DNA from: Nocardioides salarius
GTDB lineage: Bacteria; Actinomycetota; Actinomycetes; Propionibacteriales; Nocardioidaceae
Direction of reading: 5' to 3'
Length of the DNA stretch: 64,000 bases
Assembly (NCBI RefSeq): GCF_016907435.1
Contig: NZ_JAFBBZ010000001.1
Location: 62,001 to 126,000 of the forward strand
The notes under the pieces are model-generated. The model was given only the letters and a program-made list of their open reading frames with translations, was not told the origin of the DNA and made no database searches. The translations under genes were made by a program, and so were the position numbers. Shown here piece after piece: positions 57,827 to 64,000 of this stretch. Position 1 is the first letter of the stretch. Each line of letters opens with the position of its first letter.

Positions 57827-58840
57827 ATGTCCGTCCTGCCCCTGCGCCGCTGCCTGCTGCACCGCACCACCACGGCGCTCGTCTGCCTGGCCGTGGCCGC
57901 CCTGGGCATGCTGCTGCTGACGGATCCCGCTGGCGCGGCCCGGCCGCGCAAGAGCCCGTCGACAGCAGTGGCGTCGCCGCAGCCTACCGAGCGGCTGCTC
58001 GGCGTGGCCGTGCCCGGTGCGCCCACCGACCTCCAGGAGTACGAGGACCTCGCCGGCGCCCTGGGCCGTCGCCCCGAGCAGATCACCTTCTACGCGGCCT
58101 GGGCCACGGTCGCCGACTTCCCGGCCGCCGACGCCGCCCGGATCGCCGCGGCGGGGGCCGTCCCCGAGCTGACCTGGGAGCCCTGGGACCCCGCCGCCGG
58201 CACCACCCAGCCGGCGTACGCGCTCGAGCGCATCGCCGCAGGCGACCACGACGCCTACCTCCGGCGCTGGGCCCGCCAGGTCCGCTCCTACGGCGCTCCC
58301 CTGGTCATCCGGATGGCGCACGAGATGAACGGCTCGTGGTACCCGTGGGCCGAGGGCGTCAACGGCAACCGGCCCGGCGACTACCGCGCCGCCTGGCGGC
58401 ACGTCGTGGGGGTCTTCCGCGACCAGCGGGTCACGAACGTCTCCTGGTCCTGGGCCCCCAACGTGCCCTACGAGGGCTCGGTGCCGCTGGCCGGGCTCTA
58501 CCCCGGTGACGACGTCGTCGACCGCGTCGGCCTCGACGGCTACAACTGGGGCACCACGCAGCCGTGGTCGACCTGGCAGAGCGCCGAGGAGGTCTTCGGC
58601 CCCGGCCTCGCCGAGATCGAGGCGTTCAGCTCGCGCCCCTTCCACATCGGCGAGATCGGCAGCGCCGAGCACGGCGGCGACAAGGCCGCCTGGCTGCGCG
58701 ACATGTGGGCCTGGCTCGACCGGACCCCGTCGGTCCGGGGCCTGACCTGGTTCCACTTCCACAAGGAGGCCGACTGGCGGATCTGGAGCAGCCCCGGCTC
58801 GTTCGAGGCGTTCAGGGCCGGCTACGCCAGCTTCCGCTGA
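57827..58840 (+). CDS. Secreted GH26-like glycoside hydrolase
   Basis: This 337-aa protein has a signal peptide (residues ~1-38, ending GAA). A (beta/alpha)8 glycosidase domain follows, resembling family 26 mannanases: acid/base Glu166 in MAHEMNGSWYPW and probable nucleophile Glu276 in FHIGEIGSAEHGG. SWSWAPN and DGYNWG form the substrate groove. It should cut a beta-mannan or related polysaccharide outside the cell or at the wall. Confidence 0.85.
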   Translation: MSVLPLRRCLLHRTTTALVCLAVAALGMLLLTDPAGAARPRKSPSTAVASPQPTERLLGVAVPGAPTDLQEYEDLAGALGRRPEQITFYAAWATVADFPAADAARIAAAGAVPELTWEPWDPAAGTTQPAYALERIAAGDHDAYLRRWARQVRSYGAPLVIRMAHEMNGSWYPWAEGVNGNRPGDYRAAWRHVVGVFRDQRVTNVSWSWAPNVPYEGSVPLAGLYPGDDVVDRVGLDGYNWGTTQPWSTWQSAEEVFGPGLAEIEAFSSRPFHIGEIGSAEHGGDKAAWLRDMWAWLDRTPSVRGLTWFHFHKEADWRIWSSPGSFEAFRAGYASFR

Positions 58841-58885
58841 GCCCGACCCCCTCTGCGGGTGGGTTGTGGCGCCGAGGCGGCGACG

Positions 58886-58891
58886 TACGTT
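58886..58891 (+). promoter_or_regulatory. -10 element of gene at 58,899 (leaderless)
   Basis: TACGTT lies 7 nt before the ATG at 58,899. Confidence 0.4.
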
Positions 58892-58898
58892 CGCTGCC

Positions 58899-59129
58899 AT
58901 GACCGAGAGCAACCAGTCCTCCCTGACCGACGAGCAGATCACCGCGGTGCAGGGCGTCGTCGACCGCGTCAACAGCTACCAGGAGACCGCCCCGGAGGGC
59001 ACCGTGGAGTCCCACCTGCGCGGCGGGCTCAGCGAGGCCGGCATCGAGCTCGCCGACGAGCAGGTCGCCGCCCTGACCGAGGAGATCGAGGCCAACGGCT
59101 CGGCCGACGCCGGCCAGGTGCTGCGGTGA
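58899..59129 (+). CDS. Small acidic hypothetical protein
   Basis: This 76-aa, acidic, mostly helical protein (SLTDEQITAVQGVVDRVNSY, AGIELADEQVAALTEEIEAN) has no membrane segment. The start at 58,899 fits the leaderless -10. It is coupled to the next gene by a GTGA overlap, so the two form a small operon. I do not recognise a family. Confidence 0.7.
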   Translation: MTESNQSSLTDEQITAVQGVVDRVNSYQETAPEGTVESHLRGGLSEAGIELADEQVAALTEEIEANGSADAGQVLR

Positions 59130-59575
59130 GCGACCGCCCCGACGCCGAGCACCAGCGCCCCGAGGGCACCAACGACAAGACGGTCGAGGCGCTCGGCAAG
59201 GTCTCCGAGGCGCTCGAGGCCATCGAGATCGCCCGGGGCCACCTCTACACCTTCCACCGCCTCTCCGGGACCGCCGACCTGACCCTCGGCGAGGGGGTCG
59301 AGCAGCTGCGTGAGGCCGGGCACGGCAAGCTCGCCGACCTCATCGACCGCGAGCTCGTGGGGCGCAACGTGCTCGACGGCCGGTGGACCTTCCAGGTGAT
59401 GGAGGAGTACGACGACGGCTACTACGCCGACTTCAAGCGCCTCGAGAAGCAGGCCCGCGACGAGCTCGTGGGCGGTCGGCGCCACCTCTTCGAGGCCGAG
59501 ATGAAGGAGGAGCGCCGCACCCACGGACTCCCCCACCACACCGCCCGCCCCGGGGTCACCCCCGGCGAGGAGTGA
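59126..59575 (+). CDS. Conserved hypothetical helical protein
   Basis: This 149-aa hydrophilic protein with long helices (NDKTVEALGKVSEALEAIEI, GHLYTFHRLSGTADLTL, YYADFKRLEKQARDELVGG) ends in a basic, His-rich tail (GLPHHTARPG). It starts at the GTG overlapping the previous stop. It is a soluble, coiled-coil-like protein of a type common in actinobacteria; function not known to me. Confidence 0.72.
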   Translation: MSDRPDAEHQRPEGTNDKTVEALGKVSEALEAIEIARGHLYTFHRLSGTADLTLGEGVEQLREAGHGKLADLIDRELVGRNVLDGRWTFQVMEEYDDGYYADFKRLEKQARDELVGGRRHLFEAEMKEERRTHGLPHHTARPGVTPGEE

Positions 59576-59589
59576 GCCGCCCAGCGACC

Positions 59590-59595
59590 TAGGCT
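59590..59595 (+). promoter_or_regulatory. -10 element of PLP-enzyme gene (leaderless)
   Basis: TAGGCT lies exactly 6 nt before the ATG at 59,602. Confidence 0.45.
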
Positions 59596-59601
59596 GCGAG
59601 C

Positions 59602-60687
59602 ATGCCCGTGCCCACCCCGCACCTGCGCGTGGACCTCGACCGGCTGCGCCACAACGTACGGCGCGCGGCCGACCACGCGGCCAGCTCGCGGGTCAGCCTG
59701 CGGCCGCACGTCAAGACGCACAAGAGCATCGAGATCGCTCGGCTCCAGCTGGTCTCCGGGGCCCGCGGGATCACCGTCGCGACCGTCGGCGAGGCCGAGG
59801 CGTTCGTGCGGCTCGGCTGCACCGACGTCTTCATCGCCTACCCCGTGTGGGTCGACGACGACCGGGGCGCCCGCCTGCGCGACCTCGCGGAGGTCGCCCG
59901 CGTGGCGGTCGGGGTCGACTCGTTGTACGGCGCCGCCAACACCGGCCGACGCCTGGGCGGCAGCGGCATCGAGGTGATGGTCGAGATCGACTCCGGCCAC
60001 CACCGGACCGGCATCGAGCCCGACAAGGCCGGTGTGGTGGCTCAGGCCGCGCGCCGGGCCGGGCTGCCCGTGCGCGGCGTCTTCACCTTCCCCGGCCACG
60101 GCTACGCACCCGGCGCGGTGGCCAAGGTCGCTGCCGCGGAGGCCCTGTCGCTGCGTGCCGCCACGTCGTCGGTCGAGGCGACCGGGCTCGCCGTCCCGGT
60201 CGTCTCCGGCGGGTCCACCCCGACCCTGGCCGCCAGCCTCTCCGGCGCCCGCGCCTACCGCGACGACGACGACACCACCGAGGTCGAGCTGCGCCCGGGC
60301 GTCTACGTCTTCGGCGACGCCCAGCAGTGGGAGCTGGGCACCTGCACGCCCGACGACATCGCCCTGACCGCCCGCGCCACCGTGGTCAGCCTGGCCGGCG
60401 GCCGGATGGTCCTCGACGCCGGGAGCAAGGTCCTGGGCGCCGACCGGGCGTCGTACGCCAGCGGGTTCGGGCGGCTGCTGCACCGCCCCGAGGCCCGCAT
60501 CGTCTCGCTCGCCGAGCACCACGCCGTGGTCGAGCCCGGCCCGGGGCGGCGTCCCCGGCTCGGGGACCAGGTCGACGTGGTGCCCAACCACGTCTGCGCG
60601 GCGGTGAACCTCGCCTCCGAGCTGTGGGTGGAGGAGGCCGGGGGGCTGCGCCCGTGGCCCGTCACCGCCCGCGGCCTCAACGCCTGA
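59602..60687 (+). CDS. D-threonine aldolase / D-serine dehydratase-like PLP enzyme
   Basis: This 361-aa fold-type III PLP enzyme has an alanine-racemase-like barrel with the Schiff-base Lys38 in RPHVKTHKS. The C-terminal domain contains PNHVCAAVNL, whose His and Cys bind the metal of this family. Members cleave D-threonine to glycine and acetaldehyde or dehydrate D-serine; sequence alone does not decide. It is monocistronic with a leaderless -10. Confidence 0.87.
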   Translation: MPVPTPHLRVDLDRLRHNVRRAADHAASSRVSLRPHVKTHKSIEIARLQLVSGARGITVATVGEAEAFVRLGCTDVFIAYPVWVDDDRGARLRDLAEVARVAVGVDSLYGAANTGRRLGGSGIEVMVEIDSGHHRTGIEPDKAGVVAQAARRAGLPVRGVFTFPGHGYAPGAVAKVAAAEALSLRAATSSVEATGLAVPVVSGGSTPTLAASLSGARAYRDDDDTTEVELRPGVYVFGDAQQWELGTCTPDDIALTARATVVSLAGGRMVLDAGSKVLGADRASYASGFGRLLHRPEARIVSLAEHHAVVEPGPGRRPRLGDQVDVVPNHVCAAVNLASELWVEEAGGLRPWPVTARGLNA

Positions 60688-60720
60688 GCGCGCCGCCGGC
60701 CGCGCCGAGGGCGCGAAGGG

Positions 60721-60750
60721 CGCTCAGGAGCCGCTCAGGAGCCGCTCAGG
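60721..60750 (+). repeat. 11-bp direct repeats at a promoter
   Basis: CGCTCAGGAGC occurs twice in tandem (60,721 and 60,732) and a third, partial copy starts at 60,743. The period is one helical turn and the array ends 10 nt before the -10 of the cyclophilin gene, so it could bind a regulator on one DNA face. Confidence 0.45.
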
Positions 60751-60759
60751 GGGCTCCCC

Positions 60760-60765
60760 TACGAT
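60760..60765 (+). promoter_or_regulatory. -10 element of cyclophilin lipoprotein gene (leaderless)
   Basis: TACGAT lies 7 nt before ATG 60,773 and overlaps the earlier in-frame ATG 60,764. This favours 60,773 as the real start. Confidence 0.45.
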
Positions 60766-60772
60766 GCACGCC

Positions 60773-61507
60773 ATGCTGACCCGACCCCTCGCCGCCGCGG
60801 CCGTCCTGGCCTGCGTCGGCGCCCTCGCCGCCTGCGGCTCCGAGAACGACGAGACCGCCTCCGACGCCTCCTCGGAGAGCTCCCAGAGCCCCGGGTCGAC
60901 CGAGTCGACCGAGTCGGGCGACACCGGCTCCTTCTCGCCCGCGGCCGACGGCGAGTGCTCCTACGTCGAGGACGGCAACCCGGCCAAGGAGGTCGAGCTG
61001 CCGCCCGCCGACCCGACCGTCGAGGGCGAGGTCGACGTCACGATGGCCACCAGCATCGGCGAGCTCAGCGCCACGCTCGACGCGTCCAGCACCCCCTGCA
61101 CCGTGGGCTCCTTCGTGTCCCTGGCCGAGCAGGACTACTTCGCCGGCACCACCTGCCACCGCCTCACCACGCAGGGCATCTTCGTGCTGCAGTGCGGCGA
61201 CCCCACCGCCACCGGCACCGGCGGTCCGGGCTACACGATCCCCGACGAGCTCAGCGGGCAGGAGTCCTACCCCGCGGGCACCCTGGCGATGGCCAAGACG
61301 CCCTACCCCGATTCGGGCGGCTCGCAGTTCTTCATCGTCTACGAGGACACCCCGCTGCCCCCGCAATACACCGTCTTCGGCACCGTCGACGCCGCGGGCG
61401 TCGAGGCTGTCGCCGAGGCGGCGGAGGCCGGCTCCGACGACCGCAACGGCCCCGGCGACGGCACGCCCAAGACGGCCGTCGACATCGAGGGCGTCACCGT
61501 CGGCTAG
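60773..61507 (+). CDS. Lipoprotein cyclophilin-type peptidyl-prolyl isomerase
   Basis: This 244-aa exported lipoprotein has a signal peptide ending in the lipobox LAAC (Cys21). A Ser/Thr/Glu-rich linker (~25-60) leads to a cyclophilin domain with FAGTTCHRLTTQGIFVLQCGDP, GGSQFFIVYEDTPL and YTVFG. It is the second surface isomerase in the window (FKBP at 3913). The start is set by the -10; GTG and ATG alternatives upstream are less likely. It ends 4 nt before the convergent osmC stop. Confidence 0.87.
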   Translation: MLTRPLAAAAVLACVGALAACGSENDETASDASSESSQSPGSTESTESGDTGSFSPAADGECSYVEDGNPAKEVELPPADPTVEGEVDVTMATSIGELSATLDASSTPCTVGSFVSLAEQDYFAGTTCHRLTTQGIFVLQCGDPTATGTGGPGYTIPDELSGQESYPAGTLAMAKTPYPDSGGSQFFIVYEDTPLPPQYTVFGTVDAAGVEAVAEAAEAGSDDRNGPGDGTPKTAVDIEGVTVG

Positions 61508-61511
61508 GACC

Positions 61512-61988
61512 TCAGGCCGGGTCGGGCCGGTCGTCGGCGGCCTCGTCGGCGCTGCGGTAGCGCACCTGGTCGCCCACGGTGATGGTGCGCCCCACGGTGC
61601 ACAGCCGCTCCTCGACCTGGCGCAGCGTGCGCGGCACCACCGCGCGGGCGGCGTCCCCGGCCTCGCCCTCGGGGAACTCGACCTCGAAGGTCACCGTGAT
61701 CCCGGTGATCCGGCTGCCGTGCTCGTCGCGGACCTTGCGGCCCTCGACGTGGGCGCCGAACGCGGTCGGCTCGGCCCGCTTGCCGGTGATCAGGGTCAGG
61801 TCGATCGCCCCGCAGCCGGCCACGGCGGCCAGCATCAGCTCCACGGGGGTGAAGTCGGGGTCGTCGCCCGAGCCGATGGGCAGCACCCCGCCCCGGCCGT
61901 TGGTGGCCTTGAAGCGCTCGGGGCCGATCTTGACCAGGTCGACACTGCGCAGGCTCGGGTCACTGGTGCCTGGGATGCTCGGGTTCAT
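61512..61988 (-). CDS. OsmC-family peroxidase
   Basis: This 158-aa thiol-dependent peroxidase-fold protein has the two reactive cysteines Cys59 (LMLAAVAGCGAID) and Cys130 (QVEERLCTVGRTI). It reduces organic hydroperoxides or has a related redox role. The first ~15 residues are extra relative to typical OsmC. It is divergent from the HesB-like gene. Confidence 0.87.
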   Translation of the reverse strand: MNPSIPGTSDPSLRSVDLVKIGPERFKATNGRGGVLPIGSGDDPDFTPVELMLAAVAGCGAIDLTLITGKRAEPTAFGAHVEGRKVRDEHGSRITGITVTFEVEFPEGEAGDAARAVVPRTLRQVEERLCTVGRTITVGDQVRYRSADEAADDRPDPA

Positions 61989-62101
61989 GGGGCCCAGCCT
62001 CGCACGAGCGACACGCCCGGGGACCGCGCCGAGTTGAACCTGGGCGACGTGTCGGGTTGTGTGGAGGGCTTCTGCACCCCATCCGAGGAAAGCGAGTCCA
62101 C

Positions 62102-62386
62102 ATGCTCACCCTCACCGAGAACGCCAGCCTCATCGTCAAGGAGATCGCCTCCCAGGAGGGCCTCCCCGAGACCGCCGGCCTCCGGATCACCTCGGAGTCC
62201 GAGTCCGACCCCAGCTTCGCCGTCACCGCCGCCGACGCGGGCCAGCCCGGCGACCAGGTGGTCGAGCAGGCCGGTGCGACCGTCTACCTCGACGAGTCCG
62301 CCGCCACCATGCTCGACGACAAGGTGCTCGACGCCGCCGTCGACCCCAGCGGCAAGGTCGAGTTCGCGCTGGGCCTGCAGCAGTAG
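62102..62386 (+). CDS. HesB/IscA-like protein lacking cysteines
   Basis: This 94-aa protein has the HesB fold pattern (MLTLTENASLIVKEIASQEGL, TVYLDESAATMLDDKVLDA). It has no cysteine at all, so it cannot ligate an Fe-S cluster in the IscA manner. Such proteins are common in actinobacteria and of unknown role. The ribosome site GAGGAAAG precedes the ATG. A perfect 16-bp hairpin terminator follows. Confidence 0.8.
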   Translation: MLTLTENASLIVKEIASQEGLPETAGLRITSESESDPSFAVTAADAGQPGDQVVEQAGATVYLDESAATMLDDKVLDAAVDPSGKVEFALGLQQ

Positions 62387-62407
62387 GCCTCGCGCCCCAG
62401 AACGCCA

Positions 62408-62442
62408 CGAGAGCCCCGGACCGTCACGGTCCGGGGCTCTCG
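62408..62442. terminator. Perfect 16-bp hairpin, bidirectional
   Basis: CGAGAGCCCCGGACCG and CGGTCCGGGGCTCTCG pair perfectly around a 3-nt loop. It ends transcription of the HesB-like gene and, from the other side, of the tiny minus-strand ORFs. Confidence 0.78.
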
Positions 62443-62461
62443 TCGTGCGTGAGGGGGTCGC

Positions 62462-62614
62462 TCAGCGGCCCAGCAGCCGACGGGTGCGCCGCTTGGGGCG
62501 CGGGGCCTCCGCGGCCAGCTCGACGTTGCGCAGCAGTGCGTGCTCCTGGTCCGGGCGACGCCGTCCGGCGGCGATGCCGTTGGCCAGGTCCAGCTGCGTG
62601 CTCATGATTCTCAT
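62462..62614 (-). CDS. Tiny ORF, 50 aa, basic
   Basis: This 50-residue peptide (MRIMSTQLDLANGIAAGRRR at the start, RRTRRLLGR at the end) starts at the ATG overlapping the upstream tiny ORF's stop (ATGA). An alternative start is ATG 62,605, with GAGAGG 10 nt upstream. It is Ala/Arg-rich and has an amphipathic middle. A perfect terminator follows. No family known to me. Confidence 0.45.
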   Translation of the reverse strand: MRIMSTQLDLANGIAAGRRRPDQEHALLRNVELAAEAPRPKRRTRRLLGR

Positions 62615-62673
62615 CCCTCTCGGCCCGTCTCGGGCCAGGTCTCGTGGTGCCGGTCCATGACCCTCGTGGTCAT
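62611..62673 (-). CDS. Tiny leader-like ORF, 20 aa, TWxxTGR motif
   Basis: The 20 codons read MTTRVMDRHHETWPETGREG. The best ribosome site in this region (GAAGGAGA) is ~8 nt before the ATG, while a competing ATG at 62,680 lies too close to it. It is coupled to the 50-aa ORF. Its HHETWPETGR resembles HQRTWERTGR of the tiny ORF at 40,989. Confidence 0.45.
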   Translation of the reverse strand: MTTRVMDRHHETWPETGREG

Positions 62674-62701
62674 GAGTCATCTCCTTCGACGACACTTACA
62701 C

Positions 62702-62717
62702 TGTAGCGGTCGCTACA
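62702..62717. promoter_or_regulatory. TetR-type palindromic operator TGTAGCG-N2-CGCTACA
   Basis: Perfect 7-bp arms with a 2-nt centre form a TetR-like box. It overlaps -10-like TACACT on the plus strand and TACAGT on the minus strand, ~29 nt upstream of the tiny ORF start. It is 100 nt upstream of the MDR gene, so either or both could be controlled. Confidence 0.55.
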
Positions 62718-62816
62718 CCACGGCCCCTCTTTACCGGCGCTGTGATCTCAGGCACCCCTCCCCGGCCACCACGGGGCCCGTCGGGGCCCCATCGACCCAC
62801 TGGCAGGATCGGGGCC

Positions 62817-63815
62817 ATGAGCACCCCCACGCGACAGATCCAGCTGACCGCCCGCCCGCACGGGGAGCCGGCGCCCACCGACTTCCGCACCGTCGAGACC
62901 GAGCTGCCCGCGCCGGGCGCCGGGGAGGTCCTGGTGCGCAACACCTTCCTGTCCGTCGACCCCTACATGCGCGGTCGGATGAACGACACCAAGTCCTACG
63001 TCCCGCCCTACGCCCTCGACGCGCCCATGGAGGGCGGCGCCGTCGGCGAGGTCGTCGAGAGCAACGACGACTCCCTCTCCCCCGGCGACACCGTACTCCA
63101 CATGGCCGGCTGGCGCGAGCACGCCGTGCTGCCCGCCTCGGCCGCCCGCCGGATCGACACCTCGGCGATCCCGGCCTCCGCCTACCTCGGGGTGCTCGGC
63201 ATGCCCGGCCTGACGGCGTACGTCGGGCTGACGCGCGTCGCGGAGATGAAGGAGGGCGACGTCGTCTTCGTCTCCGGCGCGGCCGGCGCCGTCGGCTCGC
63301 TCGCGGGCCAGATGGCGCGCCACCTCGGCGCGTCCAAGGTGATCGGCTCGGCCGGCACCCCCGAGAAGGTGCGCTGGCTGACCGAGGAGCTCGGCTTCGA
63401 CGCCGCCTTCGACTACCACGACGGCCCGGTCGGCAAGCAGCTGCGCGAGCACGGCCCCATCGACGTCTACTTCGACAACGTCGGCGGCGAGCACCTCGAG
63501 GCCGCGATCAGCAACCTCAACGACTTCGGCCGGGTCGCGGCCTGCGGCGCGATCGCCTCCTACAACGCCACCGAGGCCCCGGCCGGCCCGCGCAACATGA
63601 TGATGCTGGTGCAGAAGCGGCTGATGCTGCGCGGCTTCATCGTCAGCGACCACGCCGAGGCCGCCGGCGAGTTCTACCGCCGCGCCGGCCAGTGGGTCGC
63701 CGACGGCGAGCTGGTGGCCCGCGAGACCGTCAGCGACGGGCTCGACAGCACCGTCGACGCCTTCCTCGGCCTGCTCTCGGGCCGCAACACCGGCAAGATG
63801 ATCGTGCGCCTCTGA
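62817..63815 (+). CDS. NADP-dependent MDR oxidoreductase (CurA/alkenal reductase-like)
   Basis: This 332-aa zinc-independent medium-chain reductase has the N-terminal LSVDPYMRGRMNDTKSY signature of the leukotriene B4 dehydrogenase/CurA group. The nucleotide-binding motif VFVSGAAGAVGSLAGQMA is followed by YFDNVGGEHLEAAI and the GFIVSDH region. It should reduce double bonds of alpha,beta-unsaturated carbonyls with NADPH. The ATG at 62,817 has a weak CAGGAT seven nt upstream. Confidence 0.88.
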   Translation: MSTPTRQIQLTARPHGEPAPTDFRTVETELPAPGAGEVLVRNTFLSVDPYMRGRMNDTKSYVPPYALDAPMEGGAVGEVVESNDDSLSPGDTVLHMAGWREHAVLPASAARRIDTSAIPASAYLGVLGMPGLTAYVGLTRVAEMKEGDVVFVSGAAGAVGSLAGQMARHLGASKVIGSAGTPEKVRWLTEELGFDAAFDYHDGPVGKQLREHGPIDVYFDNVGGEHLEAAISNLNDFGRVAACGAIASYNATEAPAGPRNMMMLVQKRLMLRGFIVSDHAEAAGEFYRRAGQWVADGELVARETVSDGLDSTVDAFLGLLSGRNTGKMIVRL

Positions 63816-63824
63816 TCGCGGGCG

Positions 63825-64000
63825 TCAGGCCAGGCAGGCCCGGGGCAGGTCGAACCAGCGCAGGTGCTCGAAGTCGGGCGAGACCTGGCCCGGGTGCTCC
63901 TCGAGGTCGGGCATCGGCGTGACCTGCGCGCCCTCGAGCACCCTCCTGGCCTCGAGCAGGTGCTCGGCGAGCATCTCCTCGCCGCCGCGCTCGCGGTGCT
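63825..64000 (-). CDS. C-terminal part of an unidentified protein
   Basis: The last ~58 codons of a minus-strand gene that begins beyond the window. The visible sequence includes EEMLAEHLLEARRVLEGAQ, then DLEEHPGQVSPDFEHLRWFD and a terminal LPRACLA. It is soluble and helical. It converges on the MDR gene, 9 nt apart. Too little is visible to name a family. Confidence 0.5.
   Translation of the reverse strand, partial: HRERGGEEMLAEHLLEARRVLEGAQVTPMPDLEEHPGQVSPDFEHLRWFDLPRACLA

Noticed and set aside
56287..60750. Short tandem repeats as CRISPR or phage attachment sites
   Set aside because: Units are 9-11 bp with no spacers, one inside a coding region and one at a promoter; no cas genes are present.
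1..64000. tRNA or rRNA genes, especially an integration target beside the recombinases
   Set aside because: No cloverleaf-like or rRNA-like sequence was seen; the recombinase element does not abut a tRNA.

Overview
The window is about 73% G+C, densely packed and read in long GC-biased frames. It looks like a high-GC Gram-positive (actinobacterium), most probably a Nocardioides-like member of the Nocardioidaceae. The basis is a complete Pup-proteasome cluster (dop-pup-prcB-prcA-pafA-pafB-pafC), followed by tatA-tatC and a HelY-type helicase, together with RbpA, an actinobacterial HTH-MurA fusion, two DUF222-HNH endonucleases and a GerW-family protein. The genus is an inference; no rRNA or tRNA gene was seen.

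Layout. (1) 1-12,553: pupylation/proteasome genes, a lipoprotein FKBP isomerase between pafA and pafB, the Tat translocase, a small conserved gene, a diacylglycerol kinase-like lipid kinase and a Ski2/Mtr4-like helicase. (2) 12,526-19,032: a DUF222-HNH gene and then an accessory patch of lower G+C. It holds small membrane or unknown proteins, a two-gene tyrosine-recombinase element with short inverted ends, an LRR-like protein and a small membrane protein. (3) 19,081-27,306: a 5'-3' exonuclease, an Lrp regulator, a KamA-family radical SAM aminomutase, and an overlapping operon (enoyl-CoA hydratase, acyl-CoA ligase, amidohydrolase, GNAT) divergent from a TetR regulator with a TCGA-repeat operator. 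(4) 27,681-34,858: separate lnt and ppm genes, fxsA, rbpA with a sigma-R-type promoter, an MFS transporter, a GDPD and the HTH-MurA fusion. (5) 34,956-50,841: dehydrogenase, PhoD-like phosphatase, YeiH/LysR pair, hydrolase, GrpB, tyrosine phosphatase, a second DUF222-HNH gene, ComB-like and APH-like genes, and several small-molecule or unknown genes, then membrane lipid-related genes. (6) 50,771-64,000: GerW, IclR, an E1 alpha/beta dehydrogenase with a free-standing lipoyl domain, two SGNH hydrolases, a GH26-like glycosidase, a PLP enzyme, a cyclophilin lipoprotein, OsmC, a HesB-like protein, a pair of tiny ORFs and an MDR oxidoreductase.

Regulation. A -10 hexamer of the form TAnnnT lies exactly 6 nt (sometimes 7) upstream of the start codon of more than a dozen genes. 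This predicts leaderless mRNAs and helps to choose starts. Both DUF222-HNH genes carry the same ACTGTCGGTG-N8-TTGnnT-N6-ATG promoter. It resembles the RecA-independent DNA-damage promoter recognised by PafBC, whose genes are in this window. rbpA has a perfect GGAAT-N18-GTT. murA (HTH fusion), LysR/yeiH and tetR each have a clear palindrome at their own promoter.

Most notable for follow-up: the self-operator of the HTH-MurA fusion; the PafBC-type promoters of the HNH genes; two tiny ORFs far apart that share an H-x-x-TW-x-x-TGR ending, each beside a perfect bidirectional terminator; and the KamA / acyl-CoA / amidohydrolase / GNAT cluster, whose aminomutase has an unusual PLP-lysine motif.
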